DNA of 64,000 bases from Actinomyces capricornis (GTDB taxonomy: Bacteria > Actinomycetota > Actinomycetes > Actinomycetales > Actinomycetaceae), in contig NZ_AP025017.1 of assembly GCF_019974135.1 (NCBI RefSeq), positions 3,038,001 to 3,102,000 of the forward strand, written 5' to 3'. Shown one piece after another: positions 10,213 through 22,880 of the stretch. Under the pieces are notes generated by a model. That model was given only the letters and a program-made list of their open reading frames with translations. It made no database searches and was not told where the DNA came from. The translations under genes were made by a program, and so were the position numbers. Numbering within the stretch: position 1 is the stretch's first letter; each line of letters starts with the position of its first letter.

Positions 10213-11033
10213 TTGATCCAAATTACTCTATTGGTCAAGGATGCGAGGGGGCGATCTCCAATCAGAGAATGCGCGAGTATCTCCGTCTTCAACAGTCCTA
10301 TGAGTCGCGACCAGGGTATTTCAAACGGACTTTACCAAGCCCCCAATGCAATCGATTATCTCTTGTTGACGCAAGTGATTACCGCAGAGCGCTTGAGCAG
10401 CAAGGAATGCTTTTCCGTGATCGAGATATATTTATTACGCATGTGCGTGGATTTGTGTTCAATGACCTCCGTCAGCTAGAAAAACATGTTGGAGAATGGG
10501 TTGTGCTGGATTTAAATCCGGAACCGGATAATCCTTATGATCCGCTGGCGATTGCAGTAGATTTCCAAGGAGTCAGAGTTGGCTATCTCTCTGCGGGCGT
10601 AGCGGCGCCACTACAGTGGGATATTAGATTGCTTCAAAAATGTGGATGGAGTGTCGCAGTAAAGGGATTTGTCTTGTACAGGATTTTCCACCCTACCGGT
10701 GCGCGCCCAGTGTCCGGTGTGCGGCTGATTGTACCTAAGCAGCGAATACTAAGAGGAAGACCTGAATTCATTGACAGCCTGAAGTGGTATAGGGGGATAC
10801 TGAAACAGTATTGGGGTGAATTAGACGAAGAGTCACGCTCCTCTATCCTATCTTCTAATTGCTGGAGAAATGCGGCAAGCGAAGAGCAGGTGAGGGTTTT
10901 TTGTGATAAAATTAAGCATGACTCTAACAGTCTGTTGCCGGCCAATGTTGCGACTGGTCCGATCCCTGGAGAGATTCTGAAGTTTCTTTTTGACATTAGA
11001 AACGATTTTTCGGGAGAAGGGCGCGATATTTGA
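10209..11033 (+). CDS. HIRAN-domain-like protein, second gene of the cassette
   Basis: A 274-residue protein. Residues ~74-160 resemble a HIRAN domain: ITHVRGF, then a short strand, then LNPEPDNPYDPLAIAV, where DNPYDPxAIAV is the most typical HIRAN string, and GVRVGYLSAGVA. HIRAN domains (in HLTF and bacterial stand-alone proteins) bind DNA ends or damaged DNA. The rest, with IDSLKWYRGILKQYWGEL and a helical C-terminus, is unassigned. The ATG start overlaps the previous stop. Low GC like its partner. Right after the stop the sequence returns to high GC inside a fragment of a minus-strand ORF. Defence, DNA repair or mobile-element function are all possible. Confidence 0.7.
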   Translation: MIDPNYSIGQGCEGAISNQRMREYLRLQQSYESRPGYFKRTLPSPQCNRLSLVDASDYRRALEQQGMLFRDRDIFITHVRGFVFNDLRQLEKHVGEWVVLDLNPEPDNPYDPLAIAVDFQGVRVGYLSAGVAAPLQWDIRLLQKCGWSVAVKGFVLYRIFHPTGARPVSGVRLIVPKQRILRGRPEFIDSLKWYRGILKQYWGELDEESRSSILSSNCWRNAASEEQVRVFCDKIKHDSNSLLPANVATGPIPGEILKFLFDIRNDFSGEGRDI

Positions 11034-11039
11034 TCCCGC

Positions 11040-11278
11040 TCGGCGGCCCGGGCCCATGCCAGGGAGGCGTCCGCCTGGGCCTCATTGACGACGACGCTGG
11101 GGCGCAGGCCCTGATCAAAAGACGGGCGCCCGTAGCCGACGTCGGAGGTCAGCAGGTAGCAGCAGCTCGGATCCGGCGCGTTGGGAGCATCCAATGACTC
11201 CACCCACTGCCCACCGGAGGGATCTGTGGCTGGTGCGGAGGAGGCGTTGGTGCTGCCAGTGCTCTGCTGCCCGCGCGA
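11040..11278 (-). pseudogene. High-GC ORF fragment cut by the low-GC cassette
   Basis: Minus-strand codons in one frame read STGSTNASSAPATDP, then GGQWVESLDAPN, then CCYLLTSDVGYGRPSFDQ and NEAQADASLAWARAA. The composition is typical of a genuine high-GC gene, but there is no proper start and the frame runs into low-GC DNA at about 11040. It is probably the remains of a gene whose 3' part was replaced. The frame is the same as that of the ORF upstream, separated from it only by the TGA at 11279-11281. Function unknown. Confidence 0.45.
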
Positions 11279-12115
11279 TCATGCCATCAGGTGGTATCTC
11301 AAAATATCCAGGGTGATGTCCAGCAGCATTCTCAACTCCACGCCCTGGCTCAGGACGTTGAACACGGGCAAGATGTATCCATGGCTCCCGGTGCAGCGCT
11401 TGACCGGGCAGCCGTGCCTCCTCTCCAGCTCCGCGGCCAGGGCGAGCGCATGAGCCAATGACTCCTCTCTATCGAAGAACCTGCCCTCAGGGCGGGCGCA
11501 CGGCATGACCCTCACGCGCCGATCGAAAAGAGACTGGGCTGGCGTCACTGTAGCGCTCCAGCCCCGTGGGGAGACGAACAGCAGGCTCTCCGAATCACTT
11601 GGAGCCGCTACGGCACCGAAGTGCAGTAGTACGCCCTGCGCATCATCGCTGGAGGCAATCGCCTCCACCAGATCCACTGTCTGCCCTATATCAAGGCGGA
11701 CATCCAACGGTGCGTCCTTCCTCTTCCCGAAGAACTGCGGCAGCTCAGGAGGGTCCGTTGCGCGCACGTACTCCTCCCACGAGCATCCGACCAGCGAATC
11801 ATCTCCATCGCCATCGTAGCCGTAGGAGGTCAGATCCCAATGACCATCAGTGGCATTCACGGGGTCTGCGGGCATGGAGACGAGCAGCTCTATGCCGGTG
11901 GCCTCCACGCTCCTCAGATCCGTGACGAGGGCCGGAGCGCCAGGGCGCGCCAGCCCCGCCATGAGCCCGGTCAACGTGGCCCGGTCGTTCTGGCCCCGCA
12001 CCCACGCACCGCGGGGGAGGCGAGTGCGCAGCCGGCCATAGCCATCCACGACAATGTCGGTTCCCGTGGCGTCGGCCGTGAATGTCACCGAATCCCACGG
12101 CGAGTGCCCGCCCAA
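11279..12115 (-). CDS. Hypothetical protein, start uncertain
   Basis: A 278-residue ORF I do not recognise. Visible pieces include VVDGYGRLRTRLPRG, LVTDLRSVEATGIELL, SWEEYVRATDPPELPQFFGK and the C-terminal VELRMLLDITLDILRYHL. No membrane segment or catalytic motif is obvious. The start is a problem: upstream to the preceding TGA there is only TTG at 12115 (GGAGG directly abuts it) or CTG; GTG at 12088 is an alternative. The frame is the same as that of the upstream ORF (12146-12613), with one TGA between them, so a split gene or readthrough is possible. Confidence 0.55.
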   Translation of the reverse strand: MGGHSPWDSVTFTADATGTDIVVDGYGRLRTRLPRGAWVRGQNDRATLTGLMAGLARPGAPALVTDLRSVEATGIELLVSMPADPVNATDGHWDLTSYGYDGDGDDSLVGCSWEEYVRATDPPELPQFFGKRKDAPLDVRLDIGQTVDLVEAIASSDDAQGVLLHFGAVAAPSDSESLLFVSPRGWSATVTPAQSLFDRRVRVMPCARPEGRFFDREESLAHALALAAELERRHGCPVKRCTGSHGYILPVFNVLSQGVELRMLLDITLDILRYHLMA

Positions 12116-12145
12116 CCTCCAGGTCAGGCTCGGGCCCTCACCCCG

Positions 12146-12613
12146 TCATTCCGCAGGGGTCAGGGCGACATCATCAGCCAACTTGCCGACGATATCCGGG
12201 AAACCGCTCTCGAACTGCTCCCAGGTGGATGTCATGAAACCCTGCCAGCACTCCTGCCAGTAGTTCTCCTCGGGGGGAAGATCGGTGAGAGTCCGATACC
12301 AGATGTAGGGCAGCTCGCCAGGGTCCTCAGCATACTTGAAGGTGAGGTACCAGTCGTTCACGACGCTGCCTTCACTATCGAATGCACACATCTGAATAGT
12401 CGCTTTTCCGTCGTCATGCCAGATGTGCGGCGAGAGCTCGATGAGGCGCTCATCCGCCTGCCAGTAGAACCTCACCCCCGGACCGGTCACGTACACCGGC
12501 GGCGATCCCAGCAGTTCGGCAGTCTCCCGCAGGAAGGCGTGAATGCCGCCGATATCCAGGGACGTCCCACGAAGCTCCAGGATCCGGCGCTCCAACTCGG
12601 CCTCGGGCATCAT
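12146..12613 (-). CDS. Hypothetical acidic protein
   Basis: A 155-residue protein I do not recognise. It has ELERRILELRGTS at the start, then YVTGPGVRFYWQADERLIEL, CAFDSEGSVVNDWYLTFKY and many Trp/Tyr residues (WYRTLTDLPPEENYWQECWQ). The alternating aromatic beta-rich pattern resembles small immunity or SUKH-like proteins, but that is only an impression. The ATG pair at 12613 follows GAGGAG at ~10 nt. It lies 6 nt after the P-loop remnant and 30 nt before the next ORF, in the same frame as both. Confidence 0.6.
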   Translation of the reverse strand: MMPEAELERRILELRGTSLDIGGIHAFLRETAELLGSPPVYVTGPGVRFYWQADERLIELSPHIWHDDGKATIQMCAFDSEGSVVNDWYLTFKYAEDPGELPYIWYRTLTDLPPEENYWQECWQGFMTSTWEQFESGFPDIVGKLADDVALTPAE

Positions 12614-12619
12614 CGTGTC

Positions 12620-12751
12620 TCATCTCCTCAGATCCTGGTCGACGCTCTGCGGTCCCTGAGCAGTGCAGCACCTCGACGGAGTGCTCAGAAGCCCCTCCAG
12701 CAGAGTCGACGTCCCTGTCCCCAACATGCCAATGATGAGAATCCGGGCCAT
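12620..12751 (-). pseudogene. P-loop kinase/ATPase N-terminal remnant
   Basis: A 43-codon ORF opens with MARILIIGMLGTGTSTLLEG, the first strand and P-loop of an actinobacterial AAA/nucleoside-kinase-like protein. It then loses similarity and stops at 12620. The expected GxxGxGKST reads GMLGTGTST, so the nucleotide-binding Lys is Thr. Both the truncation and this change suggest a dead remnant. TAGGCT lies 6 nt upstream (12758-12763 plus coordinates), so the promoter may still drive the ORFs that follow. Confidence 0.5.
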
Positions 12752-12757
12752 GCCACG

Positions 12758-12763
12758 AGCCTA
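12758..12763 (-). promoter_or_regulatory. Candidate -10 before the P-loop remnant
   Basis: TAGGCT on the minus strand, 6 nt from the ATG at 12751. Probably the promoter for the minus-strand ORF series down to 11040. Confidence 0.35.
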
Positions 12764-13060
12764 TGCGGGCACGACCACTGGCGCCAGGCGAACCGGCCCG
12801 GCACCTGCCATGGGGGCCACCGACCCGGGGCAGGAGGGCGAGAGCAGGTTGGGGGAGCGGAGCGCCTGCCCCAGCCCGGCCTGCTGGTGCGGGCTCCCAT
12901 CCGCCAGTAGACTCCCTGCGCCCGGCGTGCCCGGCAGCAGCCCTTCGACATGAGACGCCGGGCCCAGGACGACTGCTCGTGCGTCGTCGCCACACGGAGG
13001 CTGCCAGGCCCGTCATGCCAGACGGCGCCGGGACCATATCTGCACGGTGAAGGAGCACCC

Positions 13061-13537
13061 ATGGCCATCGCCGACAACGGACCGAAGCCCAACGCCTTCG
13101 ATATCGAGACCGCAACCACGGAGAACACCACCTACCGGACCGTGGCCTGGACCGGGAAGTACCTACAGGTCACCCTCATGTCCATCCCGGTGGGCGAGTC
13201 CATCGGCCTGGAGACCCACCCCGAGACCGACCAGTTCCTGCGCATCGATGCCGGCCAGGGGCGCTACGTCATGGGGCCGAGCCAGGACGACCTCAATTTC
13301 ACCCAGGAGGTCTCCGACGGCTGGTCCATCCAGGTCCCCGCCGGCACCTGGCACGACATCATCAACACCGGCGAGGAGCCCCTGCGCCTCTACACGGTCT
13401 ACGCCCCCGTCCACCACGCCCAGGGCATCGTCCAAGCCACGGCCGCGCAGGCCGAGGCCGACGAGGAGGCCGGCCGGGACGAGCCGCCGTCGTGGACGGT
13501 CCAACCGGGCACCGGCGCCGCTGACGGCCACGCCTGA
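13061..13537 (+). CDS. Cupin-domain protein
   Basis: A 158-residue single cupin. Motif 1 reads ESIGLETHPETDQFLRIDAG, with His and the trailing acidic residues as metal ligands. Motif 2 reads PAGTWHDIINTG. It resembles the stand-alone mannose-6-phosphate-isomerase-like cupins common in bacteria, whose substrates are mostly unknown. Its C-terminal 35 residues are acidic and disordered-looking. The start is set by AAGGAG at 13050-13055; the frame extends upstream without similarity. It converges on a methyltransferase gene with a 24-nt gap. Confidence 0.85.
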   Translation: MAIADNGPKPNAFDIETATTENTTYRTVAWTGKYLQVTLMSIPVGESIGLETHPETDQFLRIDAGQGRYVMGPSQDDLNFTQEVSDGWSIQVPAGTWHDIINTGEEPLRLYTVYAPVHHAQGIVQATAAQAEADEEAGRDEPPSWTVQPGTGAADGHA

Positions 13538-13561
13538 GGCCCGGGACTCCCGCCCACCGGC

Positions 13562-14398
13562 TCACCTGGGACGGTGGGCGGCAGCCCCCGCATCCTCGGC
13601 CCCGTGGCGGTCGGCGCGCGCCCGCCACAGGGTCCAGTAGTCCACCTCGCGGATTGTCTGATCCGCAGGCGTGCTGCGAGCGATGCGCTCGCAGATCCCG
13701 TCCACCAGGAACGCCAGCTCCCCGTCATCAAGCTCGTGGAGGATGGAGCGCCCGGTGCGGGAGAGCAGATCGGATCGAAGCTCATTGATGCCGTCGTAGG
13801 TCCGGCGCACCTCGGGAAGCGAGGAGTGGCTGATGCTGGAGAACCCCGCCTTCCGCAGCGCCAGGTCCACCTCCTCGGCATCGGGGCGCCGCCTCGCCTC
13901 GATGTCGATGAGACGGGGGAAGATCTCGAAGAACCAGCCGCGGAAGTGCTCAGCCGACGGCGGTGCAAAAACGTCTGCCATCGTCCGGTCCTGGATGAGC
14001 ACCGTCCCACGCTCGGTGAGCAGGCGACGCGCCTCGGCAAGCACGGCGGGACGTGAGGGGACGTGGTGGATGAGGGCCCGCATGAGGACGACGTCGGCCG
14101 CGCCCGCCTCCAGTCCTGTGCGCTCCGCGTCGCCCTGCACGAATCGCACATCGCCGAAACCAAGAGATTGTGCGCGCTCGCGCGCATCAGTGACCATCTG
14201 CGCCGAGAAGTCGACGCCGGTGACCAACGCCCCCATCTGGGCCATCGCGGTGCTGTAGATGCCACCGCCGCAGCCGAGATCCACCACACGCAGCCCTCGC
14301 AGGTCGATCATGCCTGCAACGGCGCTCACCCACCCGGGATCAGCGCCGCGCGACGCATAGGTGCCGGCATTGGACTCGGCGTGGAAGTCCAGCGCCAT
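13562..14398 (-). CDS. Class I SAM-dependent methyltransferase
   Basis: A 278-residue protein with a Rossmann methyltransferase core. Motif I is VVDLGCGGGIYSTAMAQMGA (SAM loop), then VTGVDFSAQMV (acidic tip of strand 2), FVQGDAERTGLEAGAADVVL (motifs II/III) and LIHHVPSRPAVLAEARRLL. This is the Methyltransf_11/25 type. The substrate is unknown; similar proteins modify small molecules such as quinones or antibiotics. The ATG at 14398 follows GAGGAGG. It stands alone between convergent cupin and Lhr genes. Confidence 0.88.
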   Translation of the reverse strand: MALDFHAESNAGTYASRGADPGWVSAVAGMIDLRGLRVVDLGCGGGIYSTAMAQMGALVTGVDFSAQMVTDARERAQSLGFGDVRFVQGDAERTGLEAGAADVVLMRALIHHVPSRPAVLAEARRLLTERGTVLIQDRTMADVFAPPSAEHFRGWFFEIFPRLIDIEARRRPDAEEVDLALRKAGFSSISHSSLPEVRRTYDGINELRSDLLSRTGRSILHELDDGELAFLVDGICERIARSTPADQTIREVDYWTLWRARADRHGAEDAGAAAHRPR

Positions 14399-14588
14399 GG
14401 ATGCCTCCTCTCAGGATCAGTGCCAACGGCATCAATCGGCGCTGGGCCTCTCGCCGCGGGCGCCGTCGAAGTCCCGCATCCAGGCGCGCAGCCCGGATGA
14501 GCCGGGGAGCAGCACTGATATCGAAGCGGGCCATGCGCAGGACTATAGCGACTCTGCTATGAGATGTGATGGAGCGCTGACAGGCCGA

Positions 14589-19751
<5,163 letters not shown>

Positions 19752-19757
19752 GCCCCC

Positions 19758-19763
19758 AGTATG
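19758..19763 (-). promoter_or_regulatory. Candidate -10 element of lhr
   Basis: CATACT on the minus strand, 6 nt before the ATG at 19751; there is no Shine-Dalgarno sequence, so the mRNA is probably leaderless. Confidence 0.4.
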
Positions 19764-19886
19764 GACGCGCCCACCGACGCCAGCGCACTGGTGGTGCCCG
19801 CCGCGTGGTGGCATCCCAGCCGTTTTTTGAACCCCTGAGCACCACGTTCACTTTGACGACCGTACAGTGCGGTAGGTCATAGCCTG

Positions 19887-19915
19887 TGTGTACACAGTTG
19901 CATATGCGGTACGGT
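19887..19915 (+). promoter_or_regulatory. Operator/promoter of the YefM-RelE module
   Basis: A perfect palindrome TGTGTACACA (19887-19896) and a second one GCATATGC (19900-19907) precede TACGGT (19910-19915), which sits 6 nt before the antitoxin ATG. The palindromes cover the likely -35 area, as expected for toxin-antitoxin autorepression. Confidence 0.5.
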
Positions 19916-19921
19916 GTGGGC

Positions 19922-20185
19922 ATGGAGACGATCACGACCCAGGTCTCGACCCGCGAGCTGCGCAGCCGCCTGTCCGATGTGCTCGGCAGGGCGATGTACG
20001 CCGGCGAGCGCATCGGCGTGACCCGCAATGGCAGGCTCGCCGCCGTGGTGATCGGCGTCGACGATCTTGAGGCCTTCGAAGAGCTCGAGATGGCGCAGGA
20101 CGTCGAGGCCTACCGCCAGGCCGTCGCTGCCGATGACGGTCGGCGCGTGAGCCTCGAAGAGCTGCGTCGTGACCTGGACGCATGA
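19922..20185 (+). CDS. Type II antitoxin, Phd/YefM family
   Basis: An 87-residue antitoxin. Its start METITTQVSTRELRSRLSDV is followed by LGRAMYAGERIGVTRNGRLAAVVIG, the Phd/YefM fold that binds DNA at its N-terminus. The C-terminal region (DVEAYRQAVAADDGRRVSLEELRRDL) is the toxin-neutralising tail. It should neutralise the RelE-type toxin encoded next to it and repress the operon through the palindromes at 19887-19907. Its stop overlaps the toxin start by 4 nt (ATGA). Confidence 0.92.
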   Translation: METITTQVSTRELRSRLSDVLGRAMYAGERIGVTRNGRLAAVVIGVDDLEAFEELEMAQDVEAYRQAVAADDGRRVSLEELRRDLDA

Positions 20186-20454
20186 TCTACACCGTCAACT
20201 TCACCACTGCCGCGGTGAGGCAGGTCAGGAAGCTCCCGCGGCACGCTCGCCAACGTATCCTCGATGCCATCGAGGCTCTGGCATACGACCCGCGGCCCCA
20301 TGGGGCGAGGAAGCTCGTCGGTGAGCAGACCGCCTGGCGCATCCGCGTGGGTGACTACCGGATCATCTACGACATCCTTGACGCCGAGTTGACGGTGACG
20401 GTCGTGCGCACCGGGCACAGGCGAGAGGTCTATACCCGCCAGTCGCGGCGCTGA
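20182..20454 (+). CDS. Type II toxin, RelE/ParE family
   Basis: A 90-residue toxin. It opens with MIYTVNFTTAAVRQVRKLP, then RPHGARKLVGEQTAWRIRVG and DYRIIYDILDAELTVTVVRTGHRREVY. The strand order and the conserved R-x-R-V-G-D-Y-R-I-I-Y match RelE-type ribosome-dependent mRNA interferases more than ParE gyrase inhibitors. It is complete, with the basic catalytic residues in place. Translation is coupled to the antitoxin by the ATGA overlap. Confidence 0.92.
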   Translation: MIYTVNFTTAAVRQVRKLPRHARQRILDAIEALAYDPRPHGARKLVGEQTAWRIRVGDYRIIYDILDAELTVTVVRTGHRREVYTRQSRR

Positions 20455-20571
20455 CCACCCGGTTCGGCTCATCGCAGGCATCGACGCGATTGGTGCGCTG
20501 CCATCCACCTCACAGGGCAGTGGCGGCCGGGCGCTGCGGCCCGGGCGTCGGACCCGCTAGCCTTCACCCTC

Positions 20572-22065
20572 GTGACCACGCTCCGAGCCCAGGCCGCCTA
20601 CCAGCGCGCGGCGGCGGCCTTCAAGAGCCCGACCCTCGACCTGCTCCACGGGCGCTACGCCCCCTTCGTCGTGGCCGCCCTGTCCCTGCTCTTCACCGCC
20701 GAGCGCCCCGCGGTCCCGGTGGCCGAGGCCCACGCCGAGGTCGGCGACATCGCCGAGCAGCTGCGCGCCGCCGGCTACGGCGAGGACGAGCGCGGCCTTC
20801 CCACCGGCTCGGGGCGGGACCTGTGCCGCTACTGGGCGCGCGTGGGCTGGCTCATCCCCCAGATCGAGGACGGCGCCGAGGTCTACCGGCTCTCCGCCCA
20901 CGCCGTCGGCGCCCTGGAGATCGTCGGCCGCACCGGAGCGGGCCGCTCCCGCGTTTCGCGCTCGCGCGTGCGCACCCTCCTGGAGAGCGTCGACCAGCTC
21001 GTGCGCTCCGCCGAGACCAGTCCCGTGGCCCATATGGCGCGCCTGGTCGCCCAGCGCGCCGAGATCGATGCCGAGATCGAGCGCGTCAGCCACGGCCACG
21101 TCGAGCCCATCGACGACGACCAGCTCCTGGAGGAGGCCGAGAACGTCCTGCACCTGTCCCAGGAGCTGCCCGCCGACTTCGCCCGGGTCGCCGAGTCCAT
21201 CAAGGCCATGCAGCGCGACGTCGTCACCGAGCTGCGCCGCGACATCCGGCCCACCGGTGAGGTCCTGCGCGAGTACCTCCTGCGCGGCCAGCACGTCATG
21301 GAGGCCACCGCCGAGGGGCGGGCCTTCGCCGGGGCCCTGCGGCTCCTGGGCGACCCCGAGCGCCTCGACCGGCTCAACGAGGAGCTGGGCTCGGTGCTGG
21401 ACCGCCCCTTCGCCAGGCTCATGCCCCCCGACCAGCAGCGAGAGCTGCGGGCCGTGGCCACGCGCGTGGAGCAGGGCGTGGAGGAGGTCCTCACCGCCCA
21501 GCGCCGCGCCTCCCATGTCATCACCGCCCAGGTGCGCACCCACGACCCCGTGCGCGACCGCGAGGTCGACGACCTGCTGCGCTCGGTCATGGCCTCCCTG
21601 CAAACCTGGATGCAGGAGCCCCGCGGCGCTCAGACCCCCATCCCGCTGCGCAGCCTGCCGACGGCGGACCTGGGCCACCTGCGCCAGTCGCTCAGCGATC
21701 TGCACCCGCCCCAGATCCCCGAGCCGCTGCGCCAGGACGACGACGTCGAGTTCCTGGACACCGACACCCGCGCCTGGGGAGGCCCCCACTACGGCGAGCT
21801 GGAGAGCTACATCGCCGCCATGGAGGCCGACCGCTTCGATGTGGCCCGGGCCTTCCAGGAGGCCGATGAGGGCATCCGCCGCCCCGTCGATCTGCTGGGC
21901 CTGCTGGAGATCGCCCACCGCAACGGCATGAGCGAGGGCGAGGAGGTCAGCGTGGTCGAGGCCCTGCGCCCCGACGGCACCGTGCGACGCTTCGCCTTCG
22001 CCGCCGTCAGCGCCAGCACCCGTGGCCCGCGCGAGGACGCCCACCACGAGGAGGACAGCCAGTGA
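20572..22065 (+). CDS. jetA: DUF3375 protein, JetA/MksF-like kleisin subunit
   Basis: A 497-residue protein of the DUF3375 family. The N-terminus ([20 protein letters not shown], then [12 protein letters not shown]) is characteristic. A central helical part ([20 protein letters not shown]) and a C-terminal winged-helix region follow. DUF3375 is the MukF-like kleisin of the Wadjet (JetABCD) and MksBEFG/EptABCD SMC systems, which restrict plasmids or organise DNA. The GTG start at 20572 follows TAGCCT by 8 nt. The stop overlaps the next GTG (GTGA). It heads a tightly coupled operon. Confidence 0.92.
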   Translation: MTTLRAQAAYQRAAAAFKSPTLDLLHGRYAPFVVAALSLLFTAERPAVPVAEAHAEVGDIAEQLRAAGYGEDERGLPTGSGRDLCRYWARVGWLIPQIEDGAEVYRLSAHAVGALEIVGRTGAGRSRVSRSRVRTLLESVDQLVRSAETSPVAHMARLVAQRAEIDAEIERVSHGHVEPIDDDQLLEEAENVLHLSQELPADFARVAESIKAMQRDVVTELRRDIRPTGEVLREYLLRGQHVMEATAEGRAFAGALRLLGDPERLDRLNEELGSVLDRPFARLMPPDQQRELRAVATRVEQGVEEVLTAQRRASHVITAQVRTHDPVRDREVDDLLRSVMASLQTWMQEPRGAQTPIPLRSLPTADLGHLRQSLSDLHPPQIPEPLRQDDDVEFLDTDTRAWGGPHYGELESYIAAMEADRFDVARAFQEADEGIRRPVDLLGLLEIAHRNGMSEGEEVSVVEALRPDGTVRRFAFAAVSASTRGPREDAHHEEDSQ

Positions 22066-22880
22066 GCCAGGACAGCCCCAGCAGCCCCAGCACGCCGAGG
22101 GACCAGGAGGGCCCCTTCCTCGAGCCCGTCCCCATGGAGGAGGACACCGAGCAGTGCTTCCCCGGGGACCGCGGCGTCCTGGAGCCGGCGGTGCGCCGCG
22201 TCCTGGTGCGCCTGCTCAGGCAGCGCTTCCTGGAGGCCGACCGCCACCGCGAGGAGTGGAGGATCCTCCTGGACAACCAGCAGGTCATCGAGTCCCGTCT
22301 GCACGACCTGTTCATCCGCCTCGTCGTCGATCTCGACCGGGGCCTGGCCTACAAGCAGCAGGTCCGCTCCCAGGACGTCGATGCGCCCATCCTGCTGCGC
22401 GACGAGCCCTACTCGCGCGCCGAGACCCTCGTCCTGGTTTACCTGCGCACCGTCTACCAGCGCGAGTCCACCGCCGGGGAGAGCGCCGCGCGCATCGACG
22501 TCGAAGAGGTCGAGCAGACCGTGCTCAGCTACTTCACCCAGGGCGACCGGGACACCGCCAGGAGGCAGACCACGATCCGCCGCGCCCTGGACCGGCTCAG
22601 CCGCGAGGGCCTCATCGAGGAGGAGTCCGAGGGCCGCTACCTCATCAGCCCGCTCATCGAGATCATCCTCAGCGCCAACCGCCTGCGCGAGCTCGACGCC
22701 TGGCTGCGCGCGCACACGGGCCGGGGGGAGCACGAGGCTGAGCACCCGGGGCGCGTCGAGCCCGAGCGCCTCGGGGCCGCCGATGGCCCCGAGGCCCTCC
22801 AGCCCTCTGATATCCCCGCGCCCCCCGACGTCCCGCCCTCCCGCCAGGTGGACGACGAGCACCCAGGAGATCCGCTGTGA
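22062..22880 (+). CDS. jetB: DUF4194 protein, JetB/MksE-like subunit
   Basis: A 272-residue protein of the DUF4194 family, the MukE-like subunit that bridges kleisin and SMC heads. Family-typical segments are [38 protein letters not shown] and [20 protein letters not shown], then the winged helix with [17 protein letters not shown]. The last ~45 residues are Pro/acidic and probably disordered. GTGA overlaps join it to jetA and jetC. Confidence 0.92.
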   Translation: MSQDSPSSPSTPRDQEGPFLEPVPMEEDTEQCFPGDRGVLEPAVRRVLVRLLRQRFLEADRHREEWRILLDNQQVIESRLHDLFIRLVVDLDRGLAYKQQVRSQDVDAPILLRDEPYSRAETLVLVYLRTVYQRESTAGESAARIDVEEVEQTVLSYFTQGDRDTARRQTTIRRALDRLSREGLIEEESEGRYLISPLIEIILSANRLRELDAWLRAHTGRGEHEAEHPGRVEPERLGAADGPEALQPSDIPAPPDVPPSRQVDDEHPGDPL

